DNA of 64,000 bases from assembly GCF_001858025.1 (NCBI RefSeq), contig NZ_LZQD01000003.1:100260-164259 (forward strand). Reading direction: 5' to 3'. The stretch's first letter is position 1. Each line of letters begins with the position of its first letter. Under the pieces are notes generated by a model. That model ran no database searches and was not told the origin of the DNA. It was given only the letters and a program-made list of their open reading frames with translations. The translations under genes and the position numbers were made by a program. Positions 9,393 to 18,157 of this stretch are shown one piece after another. This stretch comes from Trichormus sp. NMC-1. Lineage in GTDB: Bacteria > Cyanobacteriota > Cyanobacteriia > Cyanobacteriales > Nostocaceae.

Positions 9393-10178
9393 TTATTCTA
9401 AGTCTAAAACTTTTTGAGTATTCTCACGGCGAAGCTGTTCTTTCTTTTCAAACTCAGCTATACAGCTACCTTTATCAACCATCACACAGCTTAGATAATT
9501 CGTTATTTCGATCAACCCGGCTCGAATCGCTTTACCAACAGGGGCTTTACTAGTCTTCTGATTATCACCTCCAATGTTTATACCACTGATACTCACACTC
9601 CCTGCATTGCTCTGCGATTCACTAGTAGCACGTCCTTCAATAGTACGGGTATAAACTACTTCCCCACTGGTAGAATCCACAACACGCAGGTCAATAGCGA
9701 CATAAGCTTTTTCCTTGTTCTTACGTGTGCCACCACCAAAACTAAAAGGACCTAGGCGAATGCCTCCCACCCCTACTCCACTACCTTCAGTATCAACTCC
9801 TTCCTCAAAAGAAGTTACTTTGCCCAAAATAATATATTTGGCCCCAGTAAGTTGTCCCTTCTTTGCACCGGTTCCGTTGCGAACTAACCCAAGTTCAGCA
9901 AGCTCTTGTTCTGAAATGACGGCTTCTAACTTTTGTCGCTCAACAACGGTGAATTTTCCCGTTGAGGTTAATTCATTGCTCAGGACATCTGCCAACTGTC
10001 TAGATGTATCGCTCTTCCACCACCACCAGTTATTTTCATTTTTGAAGTCTGGTACTGAGATGGTAGGTTTTTCTTGAGCAAAAGCATTAACGCTACCGAT
10101 GGACAAACTTAAAGTCACGGTTGCTAAAGCAAGTACAGTATTGAGACTCAATCGCTGATAAACAGAAGATTTTTTCAT
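9393..10178 (-). CDS. CsgG/HfaB-type exported protein
   Basis: A signal peptide is visible (residues 1-34, cleavage likely after NAFA), followed by a domain resembling CsgG, the curli-secretion lipoprotein family. Supporting segments are TISVPDFKNEN, FTVVERQKLEAVISEQELAELG, GAKYIILGKVTSFEE and VAIDLRVVDSTSGEVVYTRTIEGRA. There is no lipobox Cys, so unlike CsgG it is probably soluble in the periplasm or associated with the outer membrane by other means. A Gly-rich loop (EGSGVGVGGIRLGPFSFGGG) sits in the middle. No other curli-type gene is nearby, and export function is not supported by context. Confidence 0.75.
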   Translation of the reverse strand: MKKSSVYQRLSLNTVLALATVTLSLSIGSVNAFAQEKPTISVPDFKNENNWWWWKSDTSRQLADVLSNELTSTGKFTVVERQKLEAVISEQELAELGLVRNGTGAKKGQLTGAKYIILGKVTSFEEGVDTEGSGVGVGGIRLGPFSFGGGTRKNKEKAYVAIDLRVVDSTSGEVVYTRTIEGRATSESQSNAGSVSISGINIGGDNQKTSKAPVGKAIRAGLIEITNYLSCVMVDKGSCIAEFEKKEQLRRENTQKVLDLE

Positions 10179-10575
10179 AATTTATAGTTGTTGCCAACAG
10201 GAAACATATGGGATGATGTGAGCAGGATGGACAAACTATAGAATTCCAGTCATGTGTCAATTAAGCTGGAATCGTCATAACACACAATTTTTATTAAATA
10301 ATAAACACATAGAGAATTTACCATAATCTAAAGTAAATAACAATACCCTTGCTATTTTTTGAGAACGCCCGCAGAATCAGGGTTTCGGACTATGGGTTTA
10401 AAACCATATTTAAATTATCCCCCTTATATCCAGGATAAATCAAGGATTTTGACTATTTTTTAGGGGGGAGTGAATAATTATATATGAAATTATCCATCTC
10501 AATTTTCAAAATAACTATCCAACTCTAGGAATAGGGATGGGTAAGATATTTTATACAATCCCTATCCCCAATCAC
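10179..10575. other. intergenic region, AT-rich
   Basis: This 397-bp region lies between the CsgG-like gene and psb32, both on the minus strand. It probably holds the CsgG-like gene's promoter. No RNA gene, repeat family or convincing small ORF was recognised. Confidence 0.4.
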
Positions 10576-11307
10576 CTATGCCTCATTTGATGGTTGAACG
10601 GCTAGATAGATATAGTAAGTGGCCATGGGAATGACAGTGGCAGCAATTAACAATCCCACTATCCAAGCGATCGCATTATCTTTTTCGGTTCCTTCGGTTT
10701 TTCCAAATGTACCTTCTACTTGTATAGTTTCTACTATCTCTGGTGGACCAGGATCAGGTTTACCGGAAATGACAGCGACTAAGCGATCGCGCACGTCAAT
10801 AAATGCCTGATTATATTTATTCCCATTACGTAATGGCACACCCAATGTATCCTCAGCCACACTATCAGCGATCTCATCTGTCAGTGTAGACTTGACTTGA
10901 TCACCGCTGACAATAGCGGCACGATTAGTGACAGTATCAATCACCAATAAAGTTTGATTAGCTTGATCTTCTGCTGTGGGAAACCATTTTTCAAATAGTC
11001 CTTTAGCAAAACTTTCTGGTGTTTCCCCATAGTCAAGTCGGTGAACAGTAACAATTCTGGCTTCGTTACCAGTTTCCTGTGCCAATTCTTTGAAAGCGCT
11101 GCTAATTTGACCTTCATTGAAACGACTAATAACTTCACCTTGATCTACAATCCAGGTGTCTGGTGCCAAGTTCGGTATTTGATACACACCTGTAGCAAAA
11201 GCTGGCATAGCAAACTGAGAAGCCGCCATCAGCATCACCATTAAGGGTAAAATGAGACGGATAAGATATGTGTGACTACTAAATAATTGCTTGAGTAGCT
11301 GTTTCAT
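10576..11307 (-). CDS. psb32: photosystem II repair protein Psb32 (TPM domain)
   Basis: This is a TPM-domain protein of the Psb32 type, which in cyanobacteria and plants supports photosystem II repair and protection. The start at 11307 (MKQLLKQLF) is preferred: it follows TAGGA and places the signal sequence (LIRLILPLMVMLMAASQFAMPAFA) correctly. The ATG at 11337 would add 10 residues. The lumenal TPM domain spans about residues 45-180 and includes PDTWIVDQGEVISRFNE and NQTLLVIDTVTNRAAIVSG. A C-terminal membrane helix (IAWIVGLLIAATVIPMATYYIYLA) anchors it, leaving the TPM domain on the lumenal side. Confidence 0.82.
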   Translation of the reverse strand: MKQLLKQLFSSHTYLIRLILPLMVMLMAASQFAMPAFATGVYQIPNLAPDTWIVDQGEVISRFNEGQISSAFKELAQETGNEARIVTVHRLDYGETPESFAKGLFEKWFPTAEDQANQTLLVIDTVTNRAAIVSGDQVKSTLTDEIADSVAEDTLGVPLRNGNKYNQAFIDVRDRLVAVISGKPDPGPPEIVETIQVEGTFGKTEGTEKDNAIAWIVGLLIAATVIPMATYYIYLAVQPSNEA

Positions 11308-11420
11308 GAAATGAATCCTACTAAGACACTCTTGCAATCAAAATACTACAGAACCTATGTCAAAAGCATCTGATCAGGGGATAATTCTCCGCTGTTGGTG
11401 TTAAAAGTAACTTAAAAATA

Positions 11421-12101
11421 ATGACAATCATCTTAACTAACGACGACGGCATCGATGCACCAGGTATTCAAGCCTTACTGAAAGCGGTAAATGGGAAAAA
11501 TGTGATTATCGCTGCACCACAAGAACATCAATCTGGTTGTGGACATCAAGTGACAACAACTGTGCCTATTAAACTACAACGCCGTTCTGAGTTTGAGTAC
11601 GCTATCTCTGGTACTCCTGCCGATTGTGTGAGAATTGCAACTACACAAATTTGTAAAAATATCAAGTTTATTCTTTCAGGTATTAATGCTGGTGGTAATT
11701 TGGGAGTGGATGCTTATATTTCCGGTACTGTAGCTGCTGTCAGAGAAGCGGCAATGCACGGTATTCCGGGAATTGCGATTTCTCAATATCGCAAAGGCAA
11801 GCTAAATTACAATTGGGATTTAGCTGCTAAATGGACATCAGCAATTTTGGCGGATTTACTCCAACGTCCTTTAGAACCTGGTAGCTTTTGGAACGTCAAT
11901 TTACCTCATCTCCTGGCGGGAGAAACAGATCCTGAAGTAGTGTTTTGTCAACCATGCACCAAGCCTTTGCCCGTCAATTATCGGATCGAAGGTGATGATT
12001 TTTACTATGTAGGGGAATATGGTAAACGAGATCGTACTCCTGGTAGTGACGTAGATGTATGCTTTTCTGGAAATATTGCGATAACTCAATTAAGGGTTTG
12101 A
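11421..12101 (+). CDS. surE: 5'/3'-nucleotidase SurE
   Basis: This metal-dependent nucleoside monophosphate phosphatase acts in stress survival and nucleotide salvage. The signature ILTNDDGIDAPG (residues 4-15) supplies the metal ligands D8 and D9. S38 in HQSGCG and N89 in LSGINAGGN complete the site. At 226 aa it is slightly shorter than E. coli SurE (253 aa) but intact. It is divergent from psb32 and convergent with the coiled-coil gene 15 bp downstream. Confidence 0.93.
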   Translation: MTIILTNDDGIDAPGIQALLKAVNGKNVIIAAPQEHQSGCGHQVTTTVPIKLQRRSEFEYAISGTPADCVRIATTQICKNIKFILSGINAGGNLGVDAYISGTVAAVREAAMHGIPGIAISQYRKGKLNYNWDLAAKWTSAILADLLQRPLEPGSFWNVNLPHLLAGETDPEVVFCQPCTKPLPVNYRIEGDDFYYVGEYGKRDRTPGSDVDVCFSGNIAITQLRV

Positions 12102-12116
12102 CGTGAAACTTCAAGT

Positions 12117-12470
12117 TTATTGATCTGAACTTTGAAGCAAAGATACAATTTTGTCTACTGTTTGTGTCAATTGACTGAGTTCTTGTAGTGAATCTTGTTG
12201 AGCTTCAGCTAGACTTTGGACAGCATCACACAAAGCGAAAATTTGAAACCCCTGCTGCTGTACCTGTTTTCCTTGTGCTTCAACTTGCACACTTAGAGCA
12301 TCAACTCTTTGTGCTAGACGTTCAATTGTTTCAGTCGTAGATAGTACTGCTTCCCCTATTTGCTCAACAATAGATTCTAATCGACTTATCTTAGTTTCGA
12401 CTCCTGCTGAAATCATTTCCTGTCCGCCCCAATTTTGAGAAATCATCATAGTAATATTGTTAGTATTCAT
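12117..12470 (-). CDS. coiled-coil protein, function unknown
   Basis: This 117-aa protein consists almost entirely of heptad-like sequence (residues 25-112: ISRLESIVEQIGEAV ... LSQLTQTVDKIVSLL), with Gln-rich turns such as QGKQVQQQGFQ. It has no signal peptide or membrane segment. Several Met codons near the N-terminus (residues 1, 8, 9, 19) leave the start uncertain. It is probably an oligomeric scaffold or adaptor, but nothing nearby indicates a partner. Confidence 0.6.
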   Translation of the reverse strand: MNTNNITMMISQNWGGQEMISAGVETKISRLESIVEQIGEAVLSTTETIERLAQRVDALSVQVEAQGKQVQQQGFQIFALCDAVQSLAEAQQDSLQELSQLTQTVDKIVSLLQSSDQ

Positions 12471-12665
12471 GCAATAATTTCAGAATCAGTGATACAAAGC
12501 TAAATAGCGATTTCCAGTATCAAAAAAATCTCAATGATTCTCATACTGGTATGCATTCCGAAAAACTATTTACAGCAGTTTTCATGTATTTAGACTACAA
12601 TCTTGATTCCTCTTTGCGCCTGTGCGTCTGGAGCGTGAAACCAAAAAATGTGGTTCATTTACCCG

Positions 12666-12692
12666 AAAATCACTGTAACTTACAGTGATTTT
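12666..12692. terminator. bidirectional hairpin terminator
   Basis: AAAATCACTGT and ACAGTGATTTT form an 11-bp stem with a 5-nt loop, with A and T runs on both sides. It lies downstream of the HupE-like gene on the minus strand, 226 bp beyond its stop, so it may end that transcript. Confidence 0.6.
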
Positions 12693-12788
12693 TGCTGTAT
12701 TTTGAGAAGGGTCATGTCTGTTAAACTAACGTACTAATTGCGTAATTATTCAAACATGGGATTAATGTTATTTAATCTCATTTATCCT

Positions 12789-12910
12789 AGTTGCTAGTAT
12801 CGCAAGGCGAAAATAACTATCCAGTGAAAAAAGGTTAAAAAGCTGATACAACTTGCTTTTTCCCCTTTTGGCTCTAGCATAGCTGCTTTTGCCTTTTTGC
12901 ACTAGCAACT
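12789..12910. mobile_element. MITE-like element, ACTAGTA/GCAAGGCG family, copy 1
   Basis: This 122-bp non-coding element is bounded by inverted ends: AGTTGCTAGTATCGCAAGGC on the left, matched by the reverse complement of TTTTTGCACTAGCAACT on the right. The GCAAGGCG motif and layout resemble the elements at 20102-20200 and 55716-55829. It sits just after the stop of the HupE-like gene. Confidence 0.5.
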
Positions 12911-12917
12911 TATGTGA

Positions 12918-13595
12918 TTAGATGAATGATTTACCTAAAAACACAATACCGATGCCACAAAAAGCTAAACCAGCCAAGCGAATTTTGCTGGGTAAGATTT
13001 GCTGTATTTCTCTACCACCGATAATTGCACCAATTTCTTTAGTACAGAGAAAAATTACACTTTGAGTTAAAATCACACCAGTAACATAGGCAATTACAGT
13101 TACTATTCCGGCACCAATGATTGATTCACCATCAGCATACCCCTGAAATAAACCAGCAGCAGCGCTCAGTATGGCAATAATTAACCCACTAAGTTGAATG
13201 TGCCGGACTAAAATGATGCCACAAGCGATAGTGAACATGGCGATCGCAATTTCTGCTCCTAGTAAATCTATTTGGTACAGATGAATTATTTGTCCACACA
13301 AGGCAGCCATCACAAAAGATATACCTATCCAAGCACCACGTCCAAATCGGGCAGCTAGTAAACCAATGGCAACTATGCCAGCTAACCGATCTAAGCCAAT
13401 AACTGGATCAGCTATGCCCCAAATTAATCCTTCCCAGCAGTTAGAAATAGTGTGCTGAACTGGTGAGCCACCTGATGAACTTAGTACACTGATGAGAACT
13501 AAAGCCGCGATCGCTCCCATATGCCTGTAATGTCTAGATGCGGGTAATTCCCCTGAATTAGAAGGTGCTATTAGTGCAATTTTGAACATTATCAT
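12918..13595 (-). CDS. HupE/UreJ-family membrane protein with altered metal motif
   Basis: This multi-pass membrane protein has the HupE/UreJ fold, a family of nickel/cobalt permeases linked to hydrogenase or urease. About six hydrophobic segments are visible. The family core WEGLIWGIADPVIGLDRLAGIVAIGLLAA occurs at residues 54-82. The diagnostic His-x5-Asp-His of the family is changed: D63 and R70 replace the two His residues, and only D69 is kept. Metal transport by the usual mechanism is therefore doubtful. No hydrogenase or urease genes are adjacent. The N-terminus (residues 1-25) is not a typical signal peptide. Confidence 0.72.
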   Translation of the reverse strand: MIMFKIALIAPSNSGELPASRHYRHMGAIAALVLISVLSSSGGSPVQHTISNCWEGLIWGIADPVIGLDRLAGIVAIGLLAARFGRGAWIGISFVMAALCGQIIHLYQIDLLGAEIAIAMFTIACGIILVRHIQLSGLIIAILSAAAGLFQGYADGESIIGAGIVTVIAYVTGVILTQSVIFLCTKEIGAIIGGREIQQILPSKIRLAGLAFCGIGIVFLGKSFI

Positions 13596-13744
13596 TAATA
13601 GGTCAAATTAGTCTTTTCTGTAATTTATACTACTTCAATCTCAAAAAAAACTAACGCCGTCATAAATATATATGACACTAGATGACACTGGCTATATATA
13701 CCGACTATATATATTTTTGTTAAGTTCAAATTAGGGCAGAATGG

Positions 13745-13829
13745 CTCTTAGGGAACTCCAAACAATCAATTTTTTCTCTCCCTGCCTTAAAAGCGATAGG
13801 GTATTTTTTGATTTGGAAGTCCCTAAGAG
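13745..13829. mobile_element. MITE-like element, AGGGAACTCCAAA family, copy 1
   Basis: This 85-bp element has imperfect inverted ends of 18 bp, CTCTTAGGGAACTCCAAA and TTTGGAAGTCCCTAAGAG. TA dinucleotides flank the GGGA cores, which suggests a Tc1/mariner-IS630-type origin (inference). Related ends occur at 49639-49667 and 62806-62954. It lies between the HupE-like gene and the ABC transporter stop. Confidence 0.6.
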
Positions 13830-13837
13830 TGAATAGC

Positions 13838-15589
13838 TCATCGAAGTAATTCCTCGACTTGATACTGGCTCCACAAAGTTCTGTACAGCCCTGGTTGTTC
13901 TATCAGTTCTGAGTGATTACCTATTTGGACAATTTTGCCCTTGTTCATCACAAAAATTCGGTCAGATGTGGCAGCAGCGGAAAGTTGATGGGTAATGAAA
14001 ATTACTGTTTTCCTGTGAGTGCCACGGTCGAGATTTTTCAGAATTTTTGTGGCTGTTTGATTATCAACACTAGAGAGAGCATCATCTAAAATTAATACCG
14101 GGGCATCAATCAGCATAGCCCTAGCTAGGGCTGTACGTTGTCTCTGTCCCCCAGAAAGAGTAATTCCTCGTTCACCCACAATAGTTTCATACTGCTGCGG
14201 AAAAGTAGCAATTTCTGCCTCGATTTGGGCAAGACGGGCAACTGCTTCTACACTTTCTTGTTCACTGAGCGGATCACCATAACGGATATTATTTTTAATG
14301 GTGGTGCTAAATAAAAAGCTATCTTGAGGAACATAGGCGATCGCACCTCGTAAATCATTTATAGCTATTTTTGTAATATCTATCCCATCCAAAAACAACT
14401 GCCCCGCTTCAATATCTAACAAATGTGGTAAAGCATTAGCCAACGTTGATTTACCCGAACCGATAGCGCCAACAATAGCCACCACTTCCCCCGCAGCAAT
14501 AGTAAAATTGACATGATCTAAAGCTGGAGTAGCAGCACCAGGATAAGTATAAGTGAGGTTTTTAGCTGTCAGTCTTCCTTTTACGTTGTCGGCGCTGATA
14601 TGTATAGCATCTACTGGATCTTGAATTTTTGAGGTAACGCTGAGAATAGATTCCAAGCGATCTATACTGACTTCACCTCGTTGGTAAGCAGTGATTGTGA
14701 AACCTAACAAAGCTGTTGGGAAAACTAGACGCTCTACATAAATCAGCAGCGCCAAAAAATCACCCACCGCAAGAGTTCCAGAAGATATCCGCATTGTTCC
14801 CAAGCAGATGATGATCAGAGAACTGAGATTAGCTAAACCACCAATCAGCGGAAACAGAGTATTTCGGCTTTGTGCCAATTTCAGATTAGCTGCCAATAGC
14901 TGCTGATTTTTCTGGTTAAAAGCTTGACGCTCATTTTCTTCTTGGGCGTAGATTTTAATCAAAGAAATGCCGCTAATGTCCTCTTGGATAAGTTCACTCA
15001 TATCCGAGAGTTTTTCCTGCACGGCTGATTGTTGTTGGCGCAAGCGATCGCTAAACAGATGTACTAACAGAAACATAAACGGATAGACTGCCAAGGAAGC
15101 TAATGTCAGATCCACACTAATAGACAGCATCACTGGCAGCGTTAGAGCGTAAGCAAACAGAGTATTTGCCAAACTCAATACCGCAAAACCCAACAACCTC
15201 CTGATATTTTCTACATCACTAGTAGCGCGACTAATTAAATCTCCAGGAGTATTATTGGCAAAATAAGCCGGCTCCAATTTCAGTAAATGTTCAAAAATCC
15301 GCTGTTTCAGTGCAAATTCTACCTGTCGTCCTACGCCAAATATCCAAATGCGGGAGGCCATACGCATCAGCAACATCGCTGAACTCAGCAAGATGATTGT
15401 AATTACATAATTTATTATTTGATCCAAACTAAAGGTAGTAGAAAGTTTGTCTACCCCAGAGCGAATCAGCAAAGGGATATAAACGCCTAGACCATTCACA
15501 AACAATAAAGCAATAATGCCTAATGTCGTCTCTCGCCAATAGGGACGCAGATAAGTACCGAGTTTCTCAAGCCGTCGAGATTGTGCCAT
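13838..15589 (-). CDS. ABC transporter, fused permease and ATPase (MsbA/MDR exporter type)
   Basis: This is a half-transporter of 583 aa. It has an N-terminal six-helix exporter domain (about residues 15-310) and a C-terminal ATPase carrying Walker A GAIGSGKST (about 371-379), the signature LSGGQRQR (about 477) and Walker B VLILDDALS (about 494), followed by the His switch ITHQLS. It should act as a dimer in the cytoplasmic membrane and export a lipid, peptide or drug-like substrate that cannot be specified. It is a single gene with no adjacent half-transporter, so a homodimer is likely. The Walker A has Ala-Ile in place of the common Pro-Thr, which is tolerated. Confidence 0.93.
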   Translation of the reverse strand: MAQSRRLEKLGTYLRPYWRETTLGIIALLFVNGLGVYIPLLIRSGVDKLSTTFSLDQIINYVITIILLSSAMLLMRMASRIWIFGVGRQVEFALKQRIFEHLLKLEPAYFANNTPGDLISRATSDVENIRRLLGFAVLSLANTLFAYALTLPVMLSISVDLTLASLAVYPFMFLLVHLFSDRLRQQQSAVQEKLSDMSELIQEDISGISLIKIYAQEENERQAFNQKNQQLLAANLKLAQSRNTLFPLIGGLANLSSLIIICLGTMRISSGTLAVGDFLALLIYVERLVFPTALLGFTITAYQRGEVSIDRLESILSVTSKIQDPVDAIHISADNVKGRLTAKNLTYTYPGAATPALDHVNFTIAAGEVVAIVGAIGSGKSTLANALPHLLDIEAGQLFLDGIDITKIAINDLRGAIAYVPQDSFLFSTTIKNNIRYGDPLSEQESVEAVARLAQIEAEIATFPQQYETIVGERGITLSGGQRQRTALARAMLIDAPVLILDDALSSVDNQTATKILKNLDRGTHRKTVIFITHQLSAAATSDRIFVMNKGKIVQIGNHSELIEQPGLYRTLWSQYQVEELLR

Positions 15590-15825
15590 TCACGCAATTT
15601 TGCTACTTTATCATCCTGGAATAACTGGCTATGGTTTTCTTGTATTGTCGTTACTGCCGCAGCCAGTCTTCACCTACTCTAATCGATGACTAAACTACAT
15701 AGCCATCATCAACTGGGTACACTAGGACGCATAAAAATATTTCTTTGCTTGTTTACATCTTTGCGTCCCCGTGTCTCTATGTCCCCTTGTTTATGCGTCT
15801 ATTTATCAAGTCAAACTGACCAGGA

Positions 15826-15853
15826 ATTTTAGATTTTAGATTTTAGATTTTAG
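15826..15853. repeat. 7-bp tandem repeat (STRR), ATTTTAG x4
   Basis: Four perfect ATTTTAG heptamers lie in the intergenic region upstream of the ABC transporter gene. Confidence 0.85.
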
Positions 15854-15897
15854 ATTAAAAAAAATTTGGTATGGGTTCCCCGTCCTCTACTGACGGC

Positions 15898-16034
15898 AAA
15901 ATACTCGCTGCGCTGCGTACACTTCGCTAACGTAAATCCCAAATCCAAAATTTTCAAGCTCTACACTTGAGAGTGGAGTCAATCCAAAATCCAAAATACT
16001 CGCTGCGCTGCGTACGCTTCGCTAACGTAAATCC
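15898..16034. repeat. pair of 42-bp direct repeats rich in GCTGCGCTGCG
   Basis: Near-identical 42-bp copies (15898-15939 and 15993-16034) contain CTCGCTGCGCTGCGTAC, CTTCGCTAACGTAAATCC and one A/G difference. They are separated by a 53-bp spacer that also carries TCCAAAA repeats. The 524-bp region 15590-16113 otherwise holds only STRRs and a terminal hairpin. No gene was found in it. Confidence 0.75.
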
Positions 16035-16055
16035 AAAATCGAGTGACTATTAAAT

Positions 16056-16089
16056 CAGGCCAGCTACTTAGAGGTAGCAGAGTGGCCTG
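16056..16089 (-). terminator. hairpin downstream of the YdcF-like gene
   Basis: CAGGCCA pairs with TGGCCTG, and GCTAC with GTAGC inside it, with a small bulge. The structure begins 25 bp after the stop of the minus-strand gene. It lacks a long T tract. Confidence 0.5.
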
Positions 16090-16113
16090 TTTATAATCAG
16101 GTTTTCCACCTTG

Positions 16114-16779
16114 TTAAGAGCGCCCGCGTAAGAAAACATAAATCTGATTGAGATAACTTTCCCAAACTTGGGTTGTGAGTTGCAGTGTTTCTGCATTAGG
16201 TACGAAATCTTCTACTCGTAAGCCTCTGGTACTGATGGCTTGAGGATTTTGTAGTAGATACGATGGTATTTCCATATTTAGAGCATTGAAGGCCATGGTT
16301 GTCCGATTAATATCTCCCACAGGTAAGATGCTATCCCCTCTGATATCTGAGATGTTCAAAGTACTGCTTGTAGGACTCAAAGCTACTAATGTTGCAGATG
16401 GAGACAGCCCAGCCGCTACTGGGGATCTGACTAAGAAGTAAGCAATAGCTGGTGTACTTGACAATAGCAAAATCGTCAGCGCCCAACCCAATAACAACCC
16501 ACCTGGTTTGTCTATCCCACCTCCTTTGATCTTTTGGGCAGCAATCATCAACATTAAAACTGACGCTCCTAGAGGCTTGAGTGGAAACGATATGAACCGC
16601 CATAAGGAAGCCACTGCTGGTTCACTAGGATTAAGAAATGCCAAAGCTAAAACGACCAATACAATCACCAAAGCGAATCTTCCAACAAAGCTTACTGTTG
16701 GATAAAATCTTTGGAATAAAGAAAAGGCGACAACACCAATTAGTAGCCACAACAATACCCGGCTTAGTAATTGAAACAT
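16114..16779 (-). CDS. YdcF/ElyC-type membrane protein lacking its DUF218 core
   Basis: This 221-aa protein starts with four hydrophobic segments and the FPLKPLG and IKGGGIDKPG motifs seen at the N-terminus of cyanobacterial YdcF-type (DUF218) envelope proteins. Its C-terminus (STRGLRVEDFVPNAETLQLTTQ to YVFLRGRS) also resembles the end of those proteins. About 45 residues join the two parts, where a catalytic DUF218 domain of some 150 residues would be expected. The reading frame is open throughout, so this may be an in-frame internal deletion that is still translated. The match is from memory of the family, so an unrelated membrane family remains possible. Confidence 0.5.
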   Translation of the reverse strand: MFQLLSRVLLWLLIGVVAFSLFQRFYPTVSFVGRFALVIVLVVLALAFLNPSEPAVASLWRFISFPLKPLGASVLMLMIAAQKIKGGGIDKPGGLLLGWALTILLLSSTPAIAYFLVRSPVAAGLSPSATLVALSPTSSTLNISDIRGDSILPVGDINRTTMAFNALNMEIPSYLLQNPQAISTRGLRVEDFVPNAETLQLTTQVWESYLNQIYVFLRGRS

Positions 16780-17051
16780 AGATTAACTCTCTAATTTTCT
16801 GGTGTGGCAAGCCTAAAGGATGCGGGGAGTGGACTTATTTTATCGTCAAACTGTAATTTCACCATTAGCCGACTTATAAAATACTTCATACTTCATCCCT
16901 CACACCTACAGACTACCGTCGTAGTGATTTTAGTTCAATTTTTTGACACTGCGTCTATATCTTAGGATTTTCCAGAAGAGCAACATAGCACCAGTAAACT
17001 AAATTAATTGAGTAGTAGTAGTCAAATCGTTATCAAGATAAAGGAAAAACT

Positions 17052-18050
17052 ATGCAGGCAGGAAAGCCCACCATTTTGGTAACTGGGGGAGCGGGTTATA
17101 TTGGTTCTCATGCAGTACTGGCTTTGGTACAGGCAGGTTATCAGGTGGTAATCCTCGATAATCTGGTGTATGGACATCGTGATTTAGTGGAAAAAGTTTT
17201 ACAGGTAGAATTGATAGAAGGTGATATAGAAGATCGCCCCCTGTTAGATCATTTATTTAAAACCCATGATGTGGCGGCAGTTATGCACTTTTCAGCCTAT
17301 ACATATGTGGGCGAATCTGTGACCAATCCTGCTAAATATTATCGCAATAACGTTGTTGGTACTTTAACGCTGTTAGAAGCGATGCTGGCAGCCTCTATTA
17401 AGAAATTTGTTTTCTCCTCGACTTGCGCCACCTACGGAGTCCCCAAATTTATCCCGCTGACTGAGGAGCATCCCCAAAATCCCATTAATCCCTATGGAAC
17501 TACCAAGTTGATGGTAGAGCAGATTCTTTCGGATTTTGATGTGGCTTACGGCTTAAAATCGGTGCGTTTCCGCTACTTTAATGCTGCTGGTGCTGATCCC
17601 AATGGATTATTAGGTGAGGATCATAATCCAGAATCTCATTTGATTCCTTTGGTATTGATGACAGCATTAGGCAAACAAGAATCTATCTCGATTTTCGGTA
17701 TCGATTATTCTACTTCTGATGGAACTGCTATTCGGGATTATATTCACGTCAGTGATTTAGCAGATGCTCATATTTTGGGTTTGGAATATTTACTCGAAGA
17801 TGGTGAAAGTGAAGTTTTCAATTTGGGTAATGGTAACGGCTTCTCGGTTCGAGAAGTGATTGCCGCTGCACAAGAAGTAACAGGAAAGATTATACCTGTT
17901 CAAGAGTGCGATCGCCGTCCTGGGGATTCTCCCGTTCTCATCGGCACAAGCGAGAAAGCCAAAAAAGTCTTAGGCTGGAAACCTCAGTATCCAGATATTA
18001 AAGATATTGTCGCCCATGCCTGGCAATGGCATCAACAACGGCATAAGTAG
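17052..18050 (+). CDS. galE: UDP-glucose 4-epimerase
   Basis: This enzyme interconverts UDP-glucose and UDP-galactose for polysaccharide and glycolipid synthesis. The extended SDR fold shows the NAD motif GGAGYIGSH (residues 12-20) and the catalytic set SST (122-124), Y148 and K152 in NPYGTTKLM. Other family blocks are RYFNAAGADP and RDYIHVSDLADAH. At 332 aa it is full length. A good Shine-Dalgarno (AAGGAAA) lies upstream of ATG 17052. It forms a single-gene unit on the plus strand. Confidence 0.95.
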   Translation: MQAGKPTILVTGGAGYIGSHAVLALVQAGYQVVILDNLVYGHRDLVEKVLQVELIEGDIEDRPLLDHLFKTHDVAAVMHFSAYTYVGESVTNPAKYYRNNVVGTLTLLEAMLAASIKKFVFSSTCATYGVPKFIPLTEEHPQNPINPYGTTKLMVEQILSDFDVAYGLKSVRFRYFNAAGADPNGLLGEDHNPESHLIPLVLMTALGKQESISIFGIDYSTSDGTAIRDYIHVSDLADAHILGLEYLLEDGESEVFNLGNGNGFSVREVIAAAQEVTGKIIPVQECDRRPGDSPVLIGTSEKAKKVLGWKPQYPDIKDIVAHAWQWHQQRHK

Positions 18051-18111
18051 GTGACAGGGAGCAGGTGAGACGCGGAGATGGGGGACACGGAGACGCGAGG
18101 AAAATTAAGAA

Positions 18112-18139
18112 TTCCCTGTTCCCTGTTCCCTGTTCCCTG
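18112..18139. repeat. 7-bp tandem repeat (STRR), TTCCCTG x4
   Basis: Four perfect TTCCCTG heptamers between galE and the next convergent gene are followed by a short run of TACGAAT units. Three further TTCCCTG copies lie at 21181-21201, directly upstream of the M28 peptidase start. Confidence 0.85.
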
Positions 18140-18157
18140 TTTACGAATTACGAATTA

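Noticed and set aside
9368-9553. 61-codon plus-strand ORF
   Set aside because: It overlaps the 3' end of the CsgG-like gene in antisense and has no recognisable start signal or family.
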